NCBI GenBank assembly: GCA_015057515.1
Contig: SVED01000017.1
Coordinates: forward strand, 1 to 32,532
Length of the DNA: 32,532 nt
From: Lachnospiraceae bacterium
GTDB lineage: Bacteria > Bacillota > Clostridia > Lachnospirales > Lachnospiraceae
Reading direction: 5' to 3'
In this document: positions 16,969 through 24,256 of the stretch, in pieces
Numbering within the stretch: the stretch's first letter is position 1
How the letters are laid out: each line of letters opens with the position of its first letter
Notes under the pieces: generated by a model
Told to the model about the DNA's origin: nothing
Database searches by the model: none
The model's input: the letters and a program-made list of their open reading frames with translations, nothing else
Made by a program: the position numbers and the translations under genes

Positions 16969-17760
16969 TTATTCAAACTCAAGGCATGTCATATCTGATA
17001 AGCCATACTTTTCAGCTAACTCATCAAAAGTACCATTTTCTTTCAATTCCTTTAGTGCTTCATTAATCTCATCACGAAGCTCAGTATTGCCAAGCTTAAA
17101 ACCAATACCATACTGCTCTGAATTAAGGTGTTCGTCAAGTATTATAAATTCGTCGCCACGGCTACCAATCTGATATTCTGCTACACCGATGTCCATTGCA
17201 ATAGCATCTACAGCACCAGCCTCTAACTCAAGGAATGCAGTGTTGTAATCACCAAACTCCTGAATGTCCTTGAAAGTATCTGCAAGAGCCTTCTGACCTT
17301 CCTCGTCAGAAAGTACTGAAAGAGCAGCAGAAGCAGTCTGAACACCTACAATCTTTCCCTCAAGATCTGCAAAAGACGTAATACCTGAATCTGCCTTTAC
17401 AACGATAACCTGACTGTTATCAACGTAAGGAACTGACCACTCATAGTCATCCTCGCGACCGTTAATTGTAAAACCATTCCAGATACAGTCGATAGAACCG
17501 GAATTAAGCTCGTTATCCTTGTTTGCCCATTCGATAGGCTGCTTTTTTAATTCCCAACCCTTAAGTTCGCATACTGCCTCGGCAAGCTCAAGGTCAAAAC
17601 CAGTATACTCGCCATTTTCGTCCATATATCCGTATGGTGGATATTCTGCGTCAAAACCAACTGTTAAAGTATCTTTTTTCTTTTCTCCGCAACCTGTGAG
17701 AGACATAGCCATTGTGCCTACAAGCAAGAGGCTGCATAATAATTTTTTCTTTAGATTCAT
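16969..17760 (-). CDS. Polar amino acid ABC transporter, substrate-binding lipoprotein
   Basis: 263 aa family-3 extracellular solute-binding protein. The signal sequence (MNLKKKLLCSLLLVGTMAMS) ends in the lipobox LTGC, so it is lipid-anchored on the outer face of the membrane. The ligand-pocket segments YPPYGYMDENGEYTGFDLEL, CIWNGFTINGREDDYEWS and VGVQTASAALSVL are typical of amino acid binders; the exact amino acid (glutamine, cystine or other) cannot be read off. It is the first gene of its operon, with a good promoter and an inverted repeat in the leader. Confidence 0.93.
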   Translation of the reverse strand: MNLKKKLLCSLLLVGTMAMSLTGCGEKKKDTLTVGFDAEYPPYGYMDENGEYTGFDLELAEAVCELKGWELKKQPIEWANKDNELNSGSIDCIWNGFTINGREDDYEWSVPYVDNSQVIVVKADSGITSFADLEGKIVGVQTASAALSVLSDEEGQKALADTFKDIQEFGDYNTAFLELEAGAVDAIAMDIGVAEYQIGSRGDEFIILDEHLNSEQYGIGFKLGNTELRDEINEALKELKENGTFDELAEKYGLSDMTCLEFE

Positions 17761-17778
17761 ATATTTCGCTCCTTGTCT

Positions 17779-17813
17779 ATTACTTTAGTAATATATTAGC
17801 GTGCTAAAGTAAT
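17779..17813. promoter_or_regulatory. Inverted repeat in the leader of the amino acid transporter operon (candidate operator)
   Basis: ATTACTTTAG and CTAAAGTAAT form a perfect 10-bp inverted repeat separated by 15 bp; inside it TTAGCGTGCTAA is a second perfect repeat. It lies between the predicted transcription start and the SD, so it could be a repressor site or an RNA hairpin. It matches no operator known to me. Confidence 0.5.
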
Positions 17814-17827
17814 TTATTTTCTCGAAT

Positions 17828-17856
17828 ATCGTAACATACTGAATATATTTGGTCAA
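17828..17856 (-). promoter_or_regulatory. Sigma-A promoter of the amino acid transporter operon
   Basis: On the minus strand TTGACC (17851-17856) and TACGAT (17828-17833) are separated by exactly 17 bp. The predicted start is near 17821, giving a leader of about 60 nt. Confidence 0.7.
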
Positions 17857-17937
17857 CGAAATAATAGAAAATATATGGCTTTTTGTATGAAAAAAAAAGG
17901 AACTGCACATAACTATATAAACATTATATGGGAAAGG

Positions 17938-17979
17938 AATGTGTAAGCACATTTACAATATAACATGTAGGAATATGTA
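17938..17979 (+). promoter_or_regulatory. Candidate promoter and operator of the PTS gene
   Basis: TTTACA (17952-17957) and TATGTA (17974-17979) with a 16-bp spacer precede the PTS gene. A short dyad AATGTG-TAAG-CACATT (17938-17953) overlaps the -35 and may be a regulator site. No antiterminator (RAT) site or terminator is seen in the short leader. Confidence 0.4.
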
Positions 17980-18001
17980 AATGGATATTATACAAGGGTG
18001 A

Positions 18002-20095
18002 ATGATGAAAGATAAGGTGTTTGGAATTTTGCAAAGAGTAGGTAGATCCTTTATGTTACCTATAGCAATTTTGCCTGTAGCTGGTCTTCTTTTAGGAATA
18101 GGTGGTTCTTTGTCCAACCAAACTATGTTGGCAACCTATGGTTTAGAAGAAATAATGGGACCGGGAACTATCCTAAATGGAATATTTTTAGTTATGAGAG
18201 ATGCAGGGGATATTATATTTGCTAATTTGCCGATAATATTTGCCATAGGTGTAGCTATAGGTATGGCAAAAAGAGAAAAAGAAGTGGCTGCTTTGGCAGC
18301 TGTAATAGCCTTTTTTATAATGCATGCTTCCATCAGTGCAATGATTGAAATCAATGGTGGAACAGATAATCTGCTTAGCGGTGCAGCTACCTCAGTTGTT
18401 GGAATAACATCTCTTCAAATGGGTGTGTTTGGAGGTATAATAGTTGGTCTTGGTGTTGCACTTCTTCATAACAGGTTTTACAAAATAGAATTGCCACAGG
18501 TACTATCTTTTTTTGGAGGAACTAGATTTGTTCCGATTGTATGTGCGCTAGTATATACAGCTGTAGGAATTTTAATGTATTTTGTATGGCCGCCTATACA
18601 AAATGGAATATATGCTGTAGGAGATGTGGTTTTAAATTCTGGTTATTTTGGAACATGGGTATACGGTTTGATGGAAAGACTTCTTATTCCATTTGGGTTA
18701 CATCATGTTTTTTATTTGCCGTTTTGGCAAACTGCTGTTGGAGGAACCATGGAAGTGGCAGGAAGGGTAGTAGAAGGTGCTCAAAACATATTTTTTGCCC
18801 AGCTTGCAGATCCAACTGTGGAAAGGTTTGCAGTGTCGGCAACAAGATTTATGTCAGGTAAATTCCCGCTTATGATATTTGGTCTTCCCGGTGCGGCGCT
18901 TGCCATGTATAAGATGTCAAAGTCAGAAAATAAAAAGAAGGTTGGTGGACTTCTGCTTTCTGCGGCGCTTACATCTATGCTTACAGGTATAACAGAGCCA
19001 TTGGAGTTTACTTTCTTATTTGTTGCACCAATTCTTTATGCAATTCATTGTGTATTTGCCGGTCTTGCTTATATGCTTATGCATTTATTTGAAGTTGGTG
19101 TAGGAATGACTTTTTCAGGTGGACTCATAGATATGTTTTTATTTGGTATATTGCAGGGTAATGAAAAGACGAATTGGATATGGATAGTAATTGTTGGTGT
19201 TTTCTATTTTATTGTATATTATTTTGTTTTTTCATTCTTAATAAAGAGATTAGATTTAAAAACTCCTGGACGTGGAGACGAGGAAGTTAAGCTATATACC
19301 AGAAAGGATGTACAAGTAGGAACAGCAAAACAAGAAAAAGGTAATTCAGAGAAAAATGAGGATGAAATTTCAATAAATATATGTAAGGGACTTGGCGGAA
19401 AGAAGAATATTTCAGATATTGATTGTTGTGCAACAAGACTTAGATGTACAGTTTATGATAAGGAATTGGTAAATGATGCTATTCTAAGAAGTACAGGTGC
19501 ATCGGGAGTTGTTCACAAGGGGCAGGGAGTTCAGATTATATATGGTCCGAGAGTAACTGTTATAAAATCAAATCTGGAAGCGTATATGGAAAGTAGTGAG
19601 GAGGACACAGTAGAAACAAAGAAACGGCTGATAAATAAACGGGATATATTTAGTCCTGTTACTGGTAGGGTGATAGGGTTAGAGGAAGTTTCGGATGAAG
19701 CTTTTGCCAGTGGAGCCCTTGGACAGGGAATTGCCATTGAACCTGAGGAAGAATATATAAAGGCACCGGAGGATGGAGAAGTAACTATGATATTTGATAC
19801 TAAACATGCCATAGGCTTTTTAACCAATACAGGTATATATATTTTGATTCATGTTGGTATAGACACTGTTAAACTTAATGGAAAAGGATTTGAGAACTTA
19901 GTCAATATAGGTGATAAAGTAAAAAAAGGAACGCCTCTTATGAAGTTTGATTTGGACTATATCAAGAAGGAGGCAGTGTCTGCTGTAACCCCTATTATAT
20001 GCACAGAACTTACTGAAAATCAGTCCGTTGAAATAGAGGCTACAGAGTATGTGAAGGCCGAGGATAAGCTTTACTCAGTTTTGGATTATGAGTAG
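18002..20095 (+). CDS. PTS sugar transporter, fused IICBA (glucose/maltose family)
   Basis: 697 aa membrane protein that imports and phosphorylates a sugar. The IIC domain (about 1-415) has FMLPIAILPVAGLLLG, FFGGTRFVPI, FGLHHVFYLPFW and GITEPLEFTFLF, and ends in LKTPGRGDE, features shared with MalX/PtsG proteins. The IIB domain (about 455-540) carries the phosphorylated Cys C476 in DCCATRLR. The IIA domain (about 560-697) carries the phosphorylated His H617 in LIHVGIDTVKLNG. Fusion order is IIC-IIB-IIA, so only HPr and Enzyme I are needed in addition. The substrate is probably glucose, maltose or a related glucoside; which one is not decided by sequence. A second ATG follows directly and either could be used. 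Confidence 0.92.
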   Translation: MMKDKVFGILQRVGRSFMLPIAILPVAGLLLGIGGSLSNQTMLATYGLEEIMGPGTILNGIFLVMRDAGDIIFANLPIIFAIGVAIGMAKREKEVAALAAVIAFFIMHASISAMIEINGGTDNLLSGAATSVVGITSLQMGVFGGIIVGLGVALLHNRFYKIELPQVLSFFGGTRFVPIVCALVYTAVGILMYFVWPPIQNGIYAVGDVVLNSGYFGTWVYGLMERLLIPFGLHHVFYLPFWQTAVGGTMEVAGRVVEGAQNIFFAQLADPTVERFAVSATRFMSGKFPLMIFGLPGAALAMYKMSKSENKKKVGGLLLSAALTSMLTGITEPLEFTFLFVAPILYAIHCVFAGLAYMLMHLFEVGVGMTFSGGLIDMFLFGILQGNEKTNWIWIVIVGVFYFIVYYFVFSFLIKRLDLKTPGRGDEEVKLYTRKDVQVGTAKQEKGNSEKNEDEISINICKGLGGKKNISDIDCCATRLRCTVYDKELVNDAILRSTGASGVVHKGQGVQIIYGPRVTVIKSNLEAYMESSEEDTVETKKRLINKRDIFSPVTGRVIGLEEVSDEAFASGALGQGIAIEPEEEYIKAPEDGEVTMIFDTKHAIGFLTNTGIYILIHVGIDTVKLNGKGFENLVNIGDKVKKGTPLMKFDLDYIKKEAVSAVTPIICTELTENQSVEIEATEYVKAEDKLYSVLDYE

Positions 20096-20096
20096 G

Positions 20097-20933
20097 CTAA
20101 AGCGATTTTATTTTATCTAAAAGTCTTTCGGGTATGCGCATACCACCACGACCTTTGCCTATTTGAATATTAGGTTTTATTATTCCGTGGAAATCTGAGC
20201 CGCCGGATATTTCTAAATCCAGTTTAAGGGCCATAGAACGAAGCTTATCACTCTCATAACAGTTGTTTGAGGAGTGGTAGGCTTCTATGCCTTTTAATCC
20301 CAGAGTTTTAAGGTAAATAAGTAATTCCTCAATCTGTGAATAGCCCATATGGTATAGCAAAGGATGAGCTAAAAAAGCTGCCTTGCTGTAGGTGGTTAGA
20401 ATTTTCATGGCAGTTTCGCAGGTAACCTGCGGCTTAGGCAGATAGTACTTACAACCGATACCAATATATTTTTTAAATGCAATATCTTTGTTTTTGCATA
20501 TGCCGTCTTCTACAAGAACTCTGGCAAAATGTGCTCGGGTAATAACACTGTCAGGGTTGCCGTGAAGTAGCTTTTCCATAGTTATATCAATGCCGTCTTT
20601 TTGCATGAGTTCAATCATTTTTTTGTTACGGCTTTCTCTGGCATCCTTCAAGTATTGAAGCTCTTTTTGTAAACCTGGGTTGGTATAATCCACATAAAAT
20701 CCAAGAATATGAATTTCTCTATTGTTGTAGTAGCAGGATAGTTCAATACCTGGGACAACCTCTAACTCTTTATCTTTTGTATAATCAAGTATTTCAGGTA
20801 CTCCGTCTATAGTGTCGTGGTCTGTAAGAGCAATAGATGAAAGACCCATACGAATAGCTTCGTCAGCCACCTCACTTGGAGTAAGTGAACCATCAGATGC
20901 GTTTGAATGCACATGTAAATCTATTAAATTCAT
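20097..20933 (-). CDS. PHP-domain metal-dependent phosphoesterase
   Basis: 278 aa cytoplasmic hydrolase of the YciV/TrpH (RNase AM-like) family. Metal-ligand motifs are visible: DLHVHSNASDGS (H7, H9), ALTDHDTIDG, PGIELSC, then ITRAHFARVLVEDG, AFLAHPLLY and, near the C-terminus, SGGSDFHG. Homologues cleave 3',5'-bisnucleotides or trim RNA 5' ends; which of these applies here is inference. It is convergent with the PTS gene, with a single base between the stop codons and no recognisable terminator between them. A promoter is present upstream. Confidence 0.9.
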   Translation of the reverse strand: MNLIDLHVHSNASDGSLTPSEVADEAIRMGLSSIALTDHDTIDGVPEILDYTKDKELEVVPGIELSCYYNNREIHILGFYVDYTNPGLQKELQYLKDARESRNKKMIELMQKDGIDITMEKLLHGNPDSVITRAHFARVLVEDGICKNKDIAFKKYIGIGCKYYLPKPQVTCETAMKILTTYSKAAFLAHPLLYHMGYSQIEELLIYLKTLGLKGIEAYHSSNNCYESDKLRSMALKLDLEISGGSDFHGIIKPNIQIGKGRGGMRIPERLLDKIKSL

Positions 20934-20986
20934 AAAAACTCCTTACATATATAATTTAAATAGGTGATTAAGTTTCTGCCCATATA

Positions 20987-21014
20987 ATTTTAACACAAAA
21001 AGGTAGGATGACAA
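20987..21014 (-). promoter_or_regulatory. Sigma-A promoter of the PHP phosphoesterase gene
   Basis: On the minus strand TTGTCA (21009-21014) and TAAAAT (20987-20992) are spaced by 16 bp, about 55 nt upstream of the start codon. Confidence 0.6.
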
Positions 21015-21074
21015 GTGTGAAATAATAGCATATAAGCGCATATAATAGGAGACTAGAATATAATAAAGTATTGC

Positions 21075-21103
21075 TTGACGAAAAAGTATCCTTGTAGTAA
21101 ACT
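21075..21103 (+). promoter_or_regulatory. Sigma-A promoter of the TPP-riboswitch operon
   Basis: TTGACG (21075-21080) and TAAACT (21098-21103) are spaced by 17 bp. The expected start, about 21110, coincides with the 5' edge of the aptamer. Confidence 0.75.
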
Positions 21104-21112
21104 GACTTTGAC

Positions 21113-21205
21113 AATTTAAGGGGCGCTGATAATTGAGTCGGCTGAGATAAGATGTGGTCATCTTGAACCCATGAACCTGATCTGGATAATGCCAGCGTAG
21201 GAAAT
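21113..21205 (+). ncRNA. TPP riboswitch (THI element) aptamer
   Basis: The conserved THI-box parts occur in order: AAGGGGCGCT, the CTGAGA loop of P3 (CTGAGATAAGATGTGG), GAACCCATGAACCTGATC and TGGATAATGCCAGCGTAGGAA. The aptamer binds thiamine pyrophosphate. A terminator hairpin about 25 nt downstream is the expected expression platform, so high TPP should switch off the downstream thiamine/HMP uptake genes. The 3' limit is approximate. Confidence 0.96.
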
Positions 21206-21231
21206 GCTTATTTTTTGTATAAGATTTTTGC

Positions 21232-21256
21232 GCTCGGATTATATCCGAGCTTTTCT
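21232..21256 (+). terminator. Terminator of the TPP riboswitch expression platform
   Basis: Perfect 8-bp stem GCTCGGAT/ATCCGAGC with a 3-nt loop, followed by TTTTCTT. It lies between the aptamer and the first gene. Confidence 0.85.
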
Positions 21257-21312
21257 TGTATTAGGAATATTTTAAGCTAGTCAGGCTCGTAATTTTTGTC
21301 CTATTTTTAAGA

Positions 21313-21348
21313 AAGGAGAGTATGGATAACCATACAAAAAAATTATGA
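21313..21348 (+). other. Distant SD with intervening hairpin / 8-codon leader ORF before the thiamine-binding gene
   Basis: The only good SD (AAGGAGAG, 21313-21320) lies about 25 nt before ATG 21345, too far for direct use. Between them GTATGG-ATAA-CCATAC (21320-21335) can form a hairpin that would bring SD and ATG to normal distance. The same stretch encodes an 8-codon ORF (ATG 21322, MDNHTKKL) with proper SD spacing, whose stop overlaps the gene start as ATGA, allowing coupled translation. Confidence 0.5.
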
Positions 21349-21641
21349 ACGCAAATGTTGCAATTCAAGTCTTGCCTAAGAGTGAGAATGACAGGGAATT
21401 AGTCAGAATAGTGGATGAGGTAATTGACTATATCGCCAGTACAGGCCTTAGCTATTATGTTGGACCATGTGAGACATCCATAGAAGGTGATTATGACCAG
21501 CTTATGGAAATTATTAAGGAGTGTCAGCATGTTGCCATAAGAGCAGGTGCAAAAGAGGTATCTGCCTATGTGAAGATTAGTTATAGACCTGAAGGAGAGG
21601 TATTAACAATTGATGAAAAGGTGTCAAAACATCACAAGTAA
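21345..21641 (+). CDS. MTH1187/YkoF-type thiamine-binding protein
   Basis: 98 aa small cytosolic protein of the Thiamine_BP (MTH1187) family, with a ferredoxin-like fold. Family features include the start NANVAIQVLPK, the segment SYYVGPCETSIEGDYDQLMEII and GAKEVSAYVKISYRPEG. Members bind thiamine or its pyrimidine precursor and commonly accompany HMP/thiamine transporters. It is the first gene after the TPP riboswitch. ATG 21345 is the only plausible start because an in-frame stop lies at 21327. Its 3' end overlaps the permease gene by about 29 nt, so these are co-translated. Confidence 0.9.
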   Translation: MNANVAIQVLPKSENDRELVRIVDEVIDYIASTGLSYYVGPCETSIEGDYDQLMEIIKECQHVAIRAGAKEVSAYVKISYRPEGEVLTIDEKVSKHHK

Positions 21642-22401
21642 ATTGTGGTCTGTGTCAGCTATTGCTTTATTGATTATTATATGGCATGTAGTAACATCCA
21701 TAGGTTTGGTAGAAAAATATCTTTTGCCTGCGCCTGTAGATGTTGTTACTGCCTTTTGTGAGGATTTTTCTGTGCTCATGGAACATAGTGCAATAACCTT
21801 GCAGGAAGCGTTGATTGGTCTTCTTTTTGGTGTGCTAGTGGGATTTTTTGTTGCAGTAGTTATGGATAGATTTTTATATATGTATAAGGCTATATATCCA
21901 CTTATAATTTTAACTCAGACTATTCCTACAGTTGCTGTTGCTCCATTGCTTGTGCTCTGGTTTGGCTATGATATGGCACCGAAGATTATATTGGTAGTTA
22001 TAACAACATTTTTTCCTATAGCTGTAGGTCTGCTTAATGGTTTGAAATCTGTTGATGGGGATTACATAAATTTAATGAAGGCTATGGGTGGAACAAGAGC
22101 TCAAATATTTGTTCATGTCAAGCTTCCGGCCGCTATGCCCCATTTTTTTGGAGCCTTGAGAATATCTGCGTCCTATGCAATAGTAGGGGCTGTTATTTCT
22201 GAGTGGCTGGGTGGTTTTTCAGGCTTGGGTGTGTATATGACAAGAGTGAAAAAAGCTTTTGCCTTTGATAAAATGTTTGCAGTAATATTCCTCATATCTA
22301 TAGTAAGCCTAATGCTAATAAAGCTAGTTGATTTGTTACAAAAGTTTTGTATGCCTTGGGAGAAAAATCTAGAAAATAAAGAGGAAGGATTATTTAAATG
22401 A
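21613..22401 (+). CDS. HMP/thiamine-precursor ABC transporter, permease (ThiX-like)
   Basis: 262 aa permease of the TauC/SsuC-type (BPD_transp_1) with about six helices. The N-terminal helix (ALLIIIWHVVTSIGL), the conserved LLPAPVDVVTAF and TLQEALIGLLFG, and the cytoplasmic EAA loop region LMKAMGGTRAQIFVHVKLPAAMPHFFGALR are visible. ATG 21613 is preferred over TTG 21610; GGAGAGG is 12-13 nt upstream. The stop overlaps the next start as ATGA. The TPP riboswitch and the ThiY-like neighbour assign it to thiamine-precursor uptake. Confidence 0.92.
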   Translation: MKRCQNITSKLWSVSAIALLIIIWHVVTSIGLVEKYLLPAPVDVVTAFCEDFSVLMEHSAITLQEALIGLLFGVLVGFFVAVVMDRFLYMYKAIYPLIILTQTIPTVAVAPLLVLWFGYDMAPKIILVVITTFFPIAVGLLNGLKSVDGDYINLMKAMGGTRAQIFVHVKLPAAMPHFFGALRISASYAIVGAVISEWLGGFSGLGVYMTRVKKAFAFDKMFAVIFLISIVSLMLIKLVDLLQKFCMPWEKNLENKEEGLFK

Positions 22402-23396
22402 AACATAGACAAAAAAATAGTATTGTGAAATTGCTAACAGCATTGATTATTATGATGCTTAGTCTTACAGGCTGTGGAAAAAAAGAAAGTGAGCTTGTAA
22501 AGGTTACCTTAGTTTTGGATTGGACTCCAAATACCAATCACACAGGATTTTATGTGGCAGAGGAATTGGGGTACTTTGAAGAGGCAGGTTTAGAGGTGGA
22601 AATTGTACAGCCACCTGAGGGCGGTGCAGAAGTCTTAGTTGCGTCGAATGAAGCTGAATTTGGTATTAGTTTTCAGGATACAATGGCACCGGCTCTGGTT
22701 GGGGAAGATGCGTTGCCTATAACTGCCGTAGCTGCAATTGTTCAACATAATACCTCTGGAATAATATCAAGAGCGGGAGAAGGTATGGATAGACCAAGCG
22801 GTATGGAAGGACACAGTTATGCAACATGGAATGGTTCCATAGAATTAGAGACCATAAAATACGTGGTTGAAAAGGATGGAGGAGATTATAATAAAATAGA
22901 ACTTGTACCAAGCACAGTAACAGATGAGGTGACAGCTCTTAAAACAAATTCAGTAGATTCAATTTGGATATTTTATGGTTGGGCAGGAGTAAAAACTGAA
23001 TTGGAGGGACTTGATACAGATTATTTTGCTTTTTCTGATATTGATCCTGTGTTTGACTACTATACCCCTGTTATTATCGCTGGAAATGAATTTTTGGAAA
23101 ATAACCCTGAGACAGCTAAGGCATTTCTTGAAGCTGTAAAAAAAGGATATGAATATGCTATTGACAATCCTGATGAGGCAGCAGACATTCTTTGCGAAGC
23201 AGTTCCTGAGTTGGATACTGAATTAGCTCATGCAAGTCAGTTGTACCTGTCAGAACAATATAAGGCAGAGGTGGAACAATGGGGATATATTGACCCAACA
23301 CGTTGGAATAACTTTTATTTCTGGCTAAATGAAAATGGTTTGGTTTCTGAGGAAATTCCCGAAAATACAGGATTTTCTAATGAGTATCTTCCTTAA
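22398..23396 (+). CDS. HMP/thiamine-precursor-binding lipoprotein (NMT1/THI5-like, ThiY type)
   Basis: 332 aa solute-binding lipoprotein. The signal peptide ends in the lipobox LTGC (about residue 26). The mature part begins KVTLVLDWTPNTNHTGFYVA, the hallmark of ThiY-type NMT1/THI5-like proteins that bind pyrimidine precursors of thiamine such as formylaminopyrimidine or HMP. The segments PPEGGAEVLVASNEAEFGIS and VTALKTNSVDSIWIFYGW fit this family. It lacks the Cys cluster of the fungal THI5 enzyme, so it is a binder and not a synthase. The start overlaps the permease stop by 4 nt. Confidence 0.94.
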   Translation: MKHRQKNSIVKLLTALIIMMLSLTGCGKKESELVKVTLVLDWTPNTNHTGFYVAEELGYFEEAGLEVEIVQPPEGGAEVLVASNEAEFGISFQDTMAPALVGEDALPITAVAAIVQHNTSGIISRAGEGMDRPSGMEGHSYATWNGSIELETIKYVVEKDGGDYNKIELVPSTVTDEVTALKTNSVDSIWIFYGWAGVKTELEGLDTDYFAFSDIDPVFDYYTPVIIAGNEFLENNPETAKAFLEAVKKGYEYAIDNPDEAADILCEAVPELDTELAHASQLYLSEQYKAEVEQWGYIDPTRWNNFYFWLNENGLVSEEIPENTGFSNEYLP

Positions 23397-23408
23397 AAGG
23401 AGAATGTA

Positions 23409-24143
23409 ATGAATCTTTTAACTGTTGAAAATATATCAAAAAGCTATGATGGAGAAGAAGTTTTAGAAGATGTATCTATAGAGCTTGGAGAAGGAGAATT
23501 GGTATCTGTTTTAGGTGTTAGTGGAGCTGGAAAAACTACTCTTTTTAACATCATATCTGGTTTGACTATGCCTGATAAAGGTAGGGTTTTTCTTGAAGGA
23601 GAGGATGTTACCGGTAAAACAGGAAGAGTAAGTTATATGCTTCAGAAGGATTTGCTTCTTCCCCATAAAACGATAGTGGATAATGTGGCGTTACCTCTTA
23701 TACTTAAGGGGGAAAATAAAAAAGTTGCAGGCGAAAGGGTAAGAGGTTTATTTGATAAGTTTGGTCTTGTGGGAACGGAAGATAAATATCCTTCCCAGCT
23801 ATCTGGTGGTATGCGTCAGAGAGCAGCCTTGCTCAGAACATATATGTTCTCTGAAAGAGTGGCATTACTGGATGAACCATTTTCCGCTTTGGATATGTTG
23901 ACAAAACAATCTATGCACAACTGGTTTTTAGATGTGATGGAAAAGATAGAGCTTTCTGCAGTATTCGTAACTCATGATATTGATGAAACGATTATGTTGT
24001 CAGATCGAATATATATTATGACAGGAAAACCGGGTAAAATTACTAAGGAAATAGTTATTGATTCACCTAAGCCAAGAGTGGATTTTAATTTGACTGAGGA
24101 GTTTCTTGCATATAAAAAAGACATATTAAACAGTTTAAAATAA
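23409..24143 (+). CDS. HMP/thiamine-precursor ABC transporter, ATP-binding protein (ThiZ-like)
   Basis: 244 aa ATPase. Walker A GVSGAGKTT, Q-loop YMLQKDLLLPHKTI, signature LSGGMRQRAALLRT, Walker B VALLDEPFSALD and H-loop VFVTHDIDE are intact. The overall pattern is that of nitrate/taurine/ThiZ-type ATPases. It is the last of four genes downstream of the TPP riboswitch, 12 nt after the binding protein gene, with AAAGGAG as SD, and is followed by a terminator. Confidence 0.93.
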   Translation: MNLLTVENISKSYDGEEVLEDVSIELGEGELVSVLGVSGAGKTTLFNIISGLTMPDKGRVFLEGEDVTGKTGRVSYMLQKDLLLPHKTIVDNVALPLILKGENKKVAGERVRGLFDKFGLVGTEDKYPSQLSGGMRQRAALLRTYMFSERVALLDEPFSALDMLTKQSMHNWFLDVMEKIELSAVFVTHDIDETIMLSDRIYIMTGKPGKITKEIVIDSPKPRVDFNLTEEFLAYKKDILNSLK

Positions 24144-24152
24144 GGTATATTG

Positions 24153-24224
24153 ATATAGCTTTTATTATACATAGTTTCATTTTTTTATGGGTAAACTATA
24201 GATTTTAAAAGCTATATTTTTTTG
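24153..24224 (+). terminator. Terminator of the thiamine-precursor operon
   Basis: A two-part stem: ATATAGCTTTT pairs with AAAAGCTATAT (24153-24163 with 24207-24217) and inside it ATAGTTT pairs with AAACTAT. A run of seven T follows at once. Confidence 0.75.
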
Positions 24225-24231
24225 ATATAAT
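24223..24231 (+). promoter_or_regulatory. Extended -10 promoter of the Y-family polymerase gene
   Basis: TGATATAAT fits TG-N-TATAAT 26 nt before the start codon, right after the preceding terminator. No LexA-type dyad is visible around it. Confidence 0.55.
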
Positions 24232-24256
24232 AGGTATTGGAGAGGAGGAGTGGTAT

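Noticed and set aside
20131-20144. Perfect palindrome GGTATGCGCATACC near the end of the PHP gene, considered as a terminator or operator
   Set aside because: It has no loop of workable size and no U-tract on either strand, and it lies in conserved coding sequence (RMRIP).
20943-21161. Minus-strand open frame of 72 codons upstream of the PHP gene
   Set aside because: It runs over the PHP promoter, the riboswitch promoter and part of the TPP aptamer, has no SD or recognisable domain, and is AT-rich noise.
24144-24256. LexA/SOS box before the Y-family polymerase
   Set aside because: No GAAC-N4-GTTC-like dyad is present; only an extended -10 is seen.
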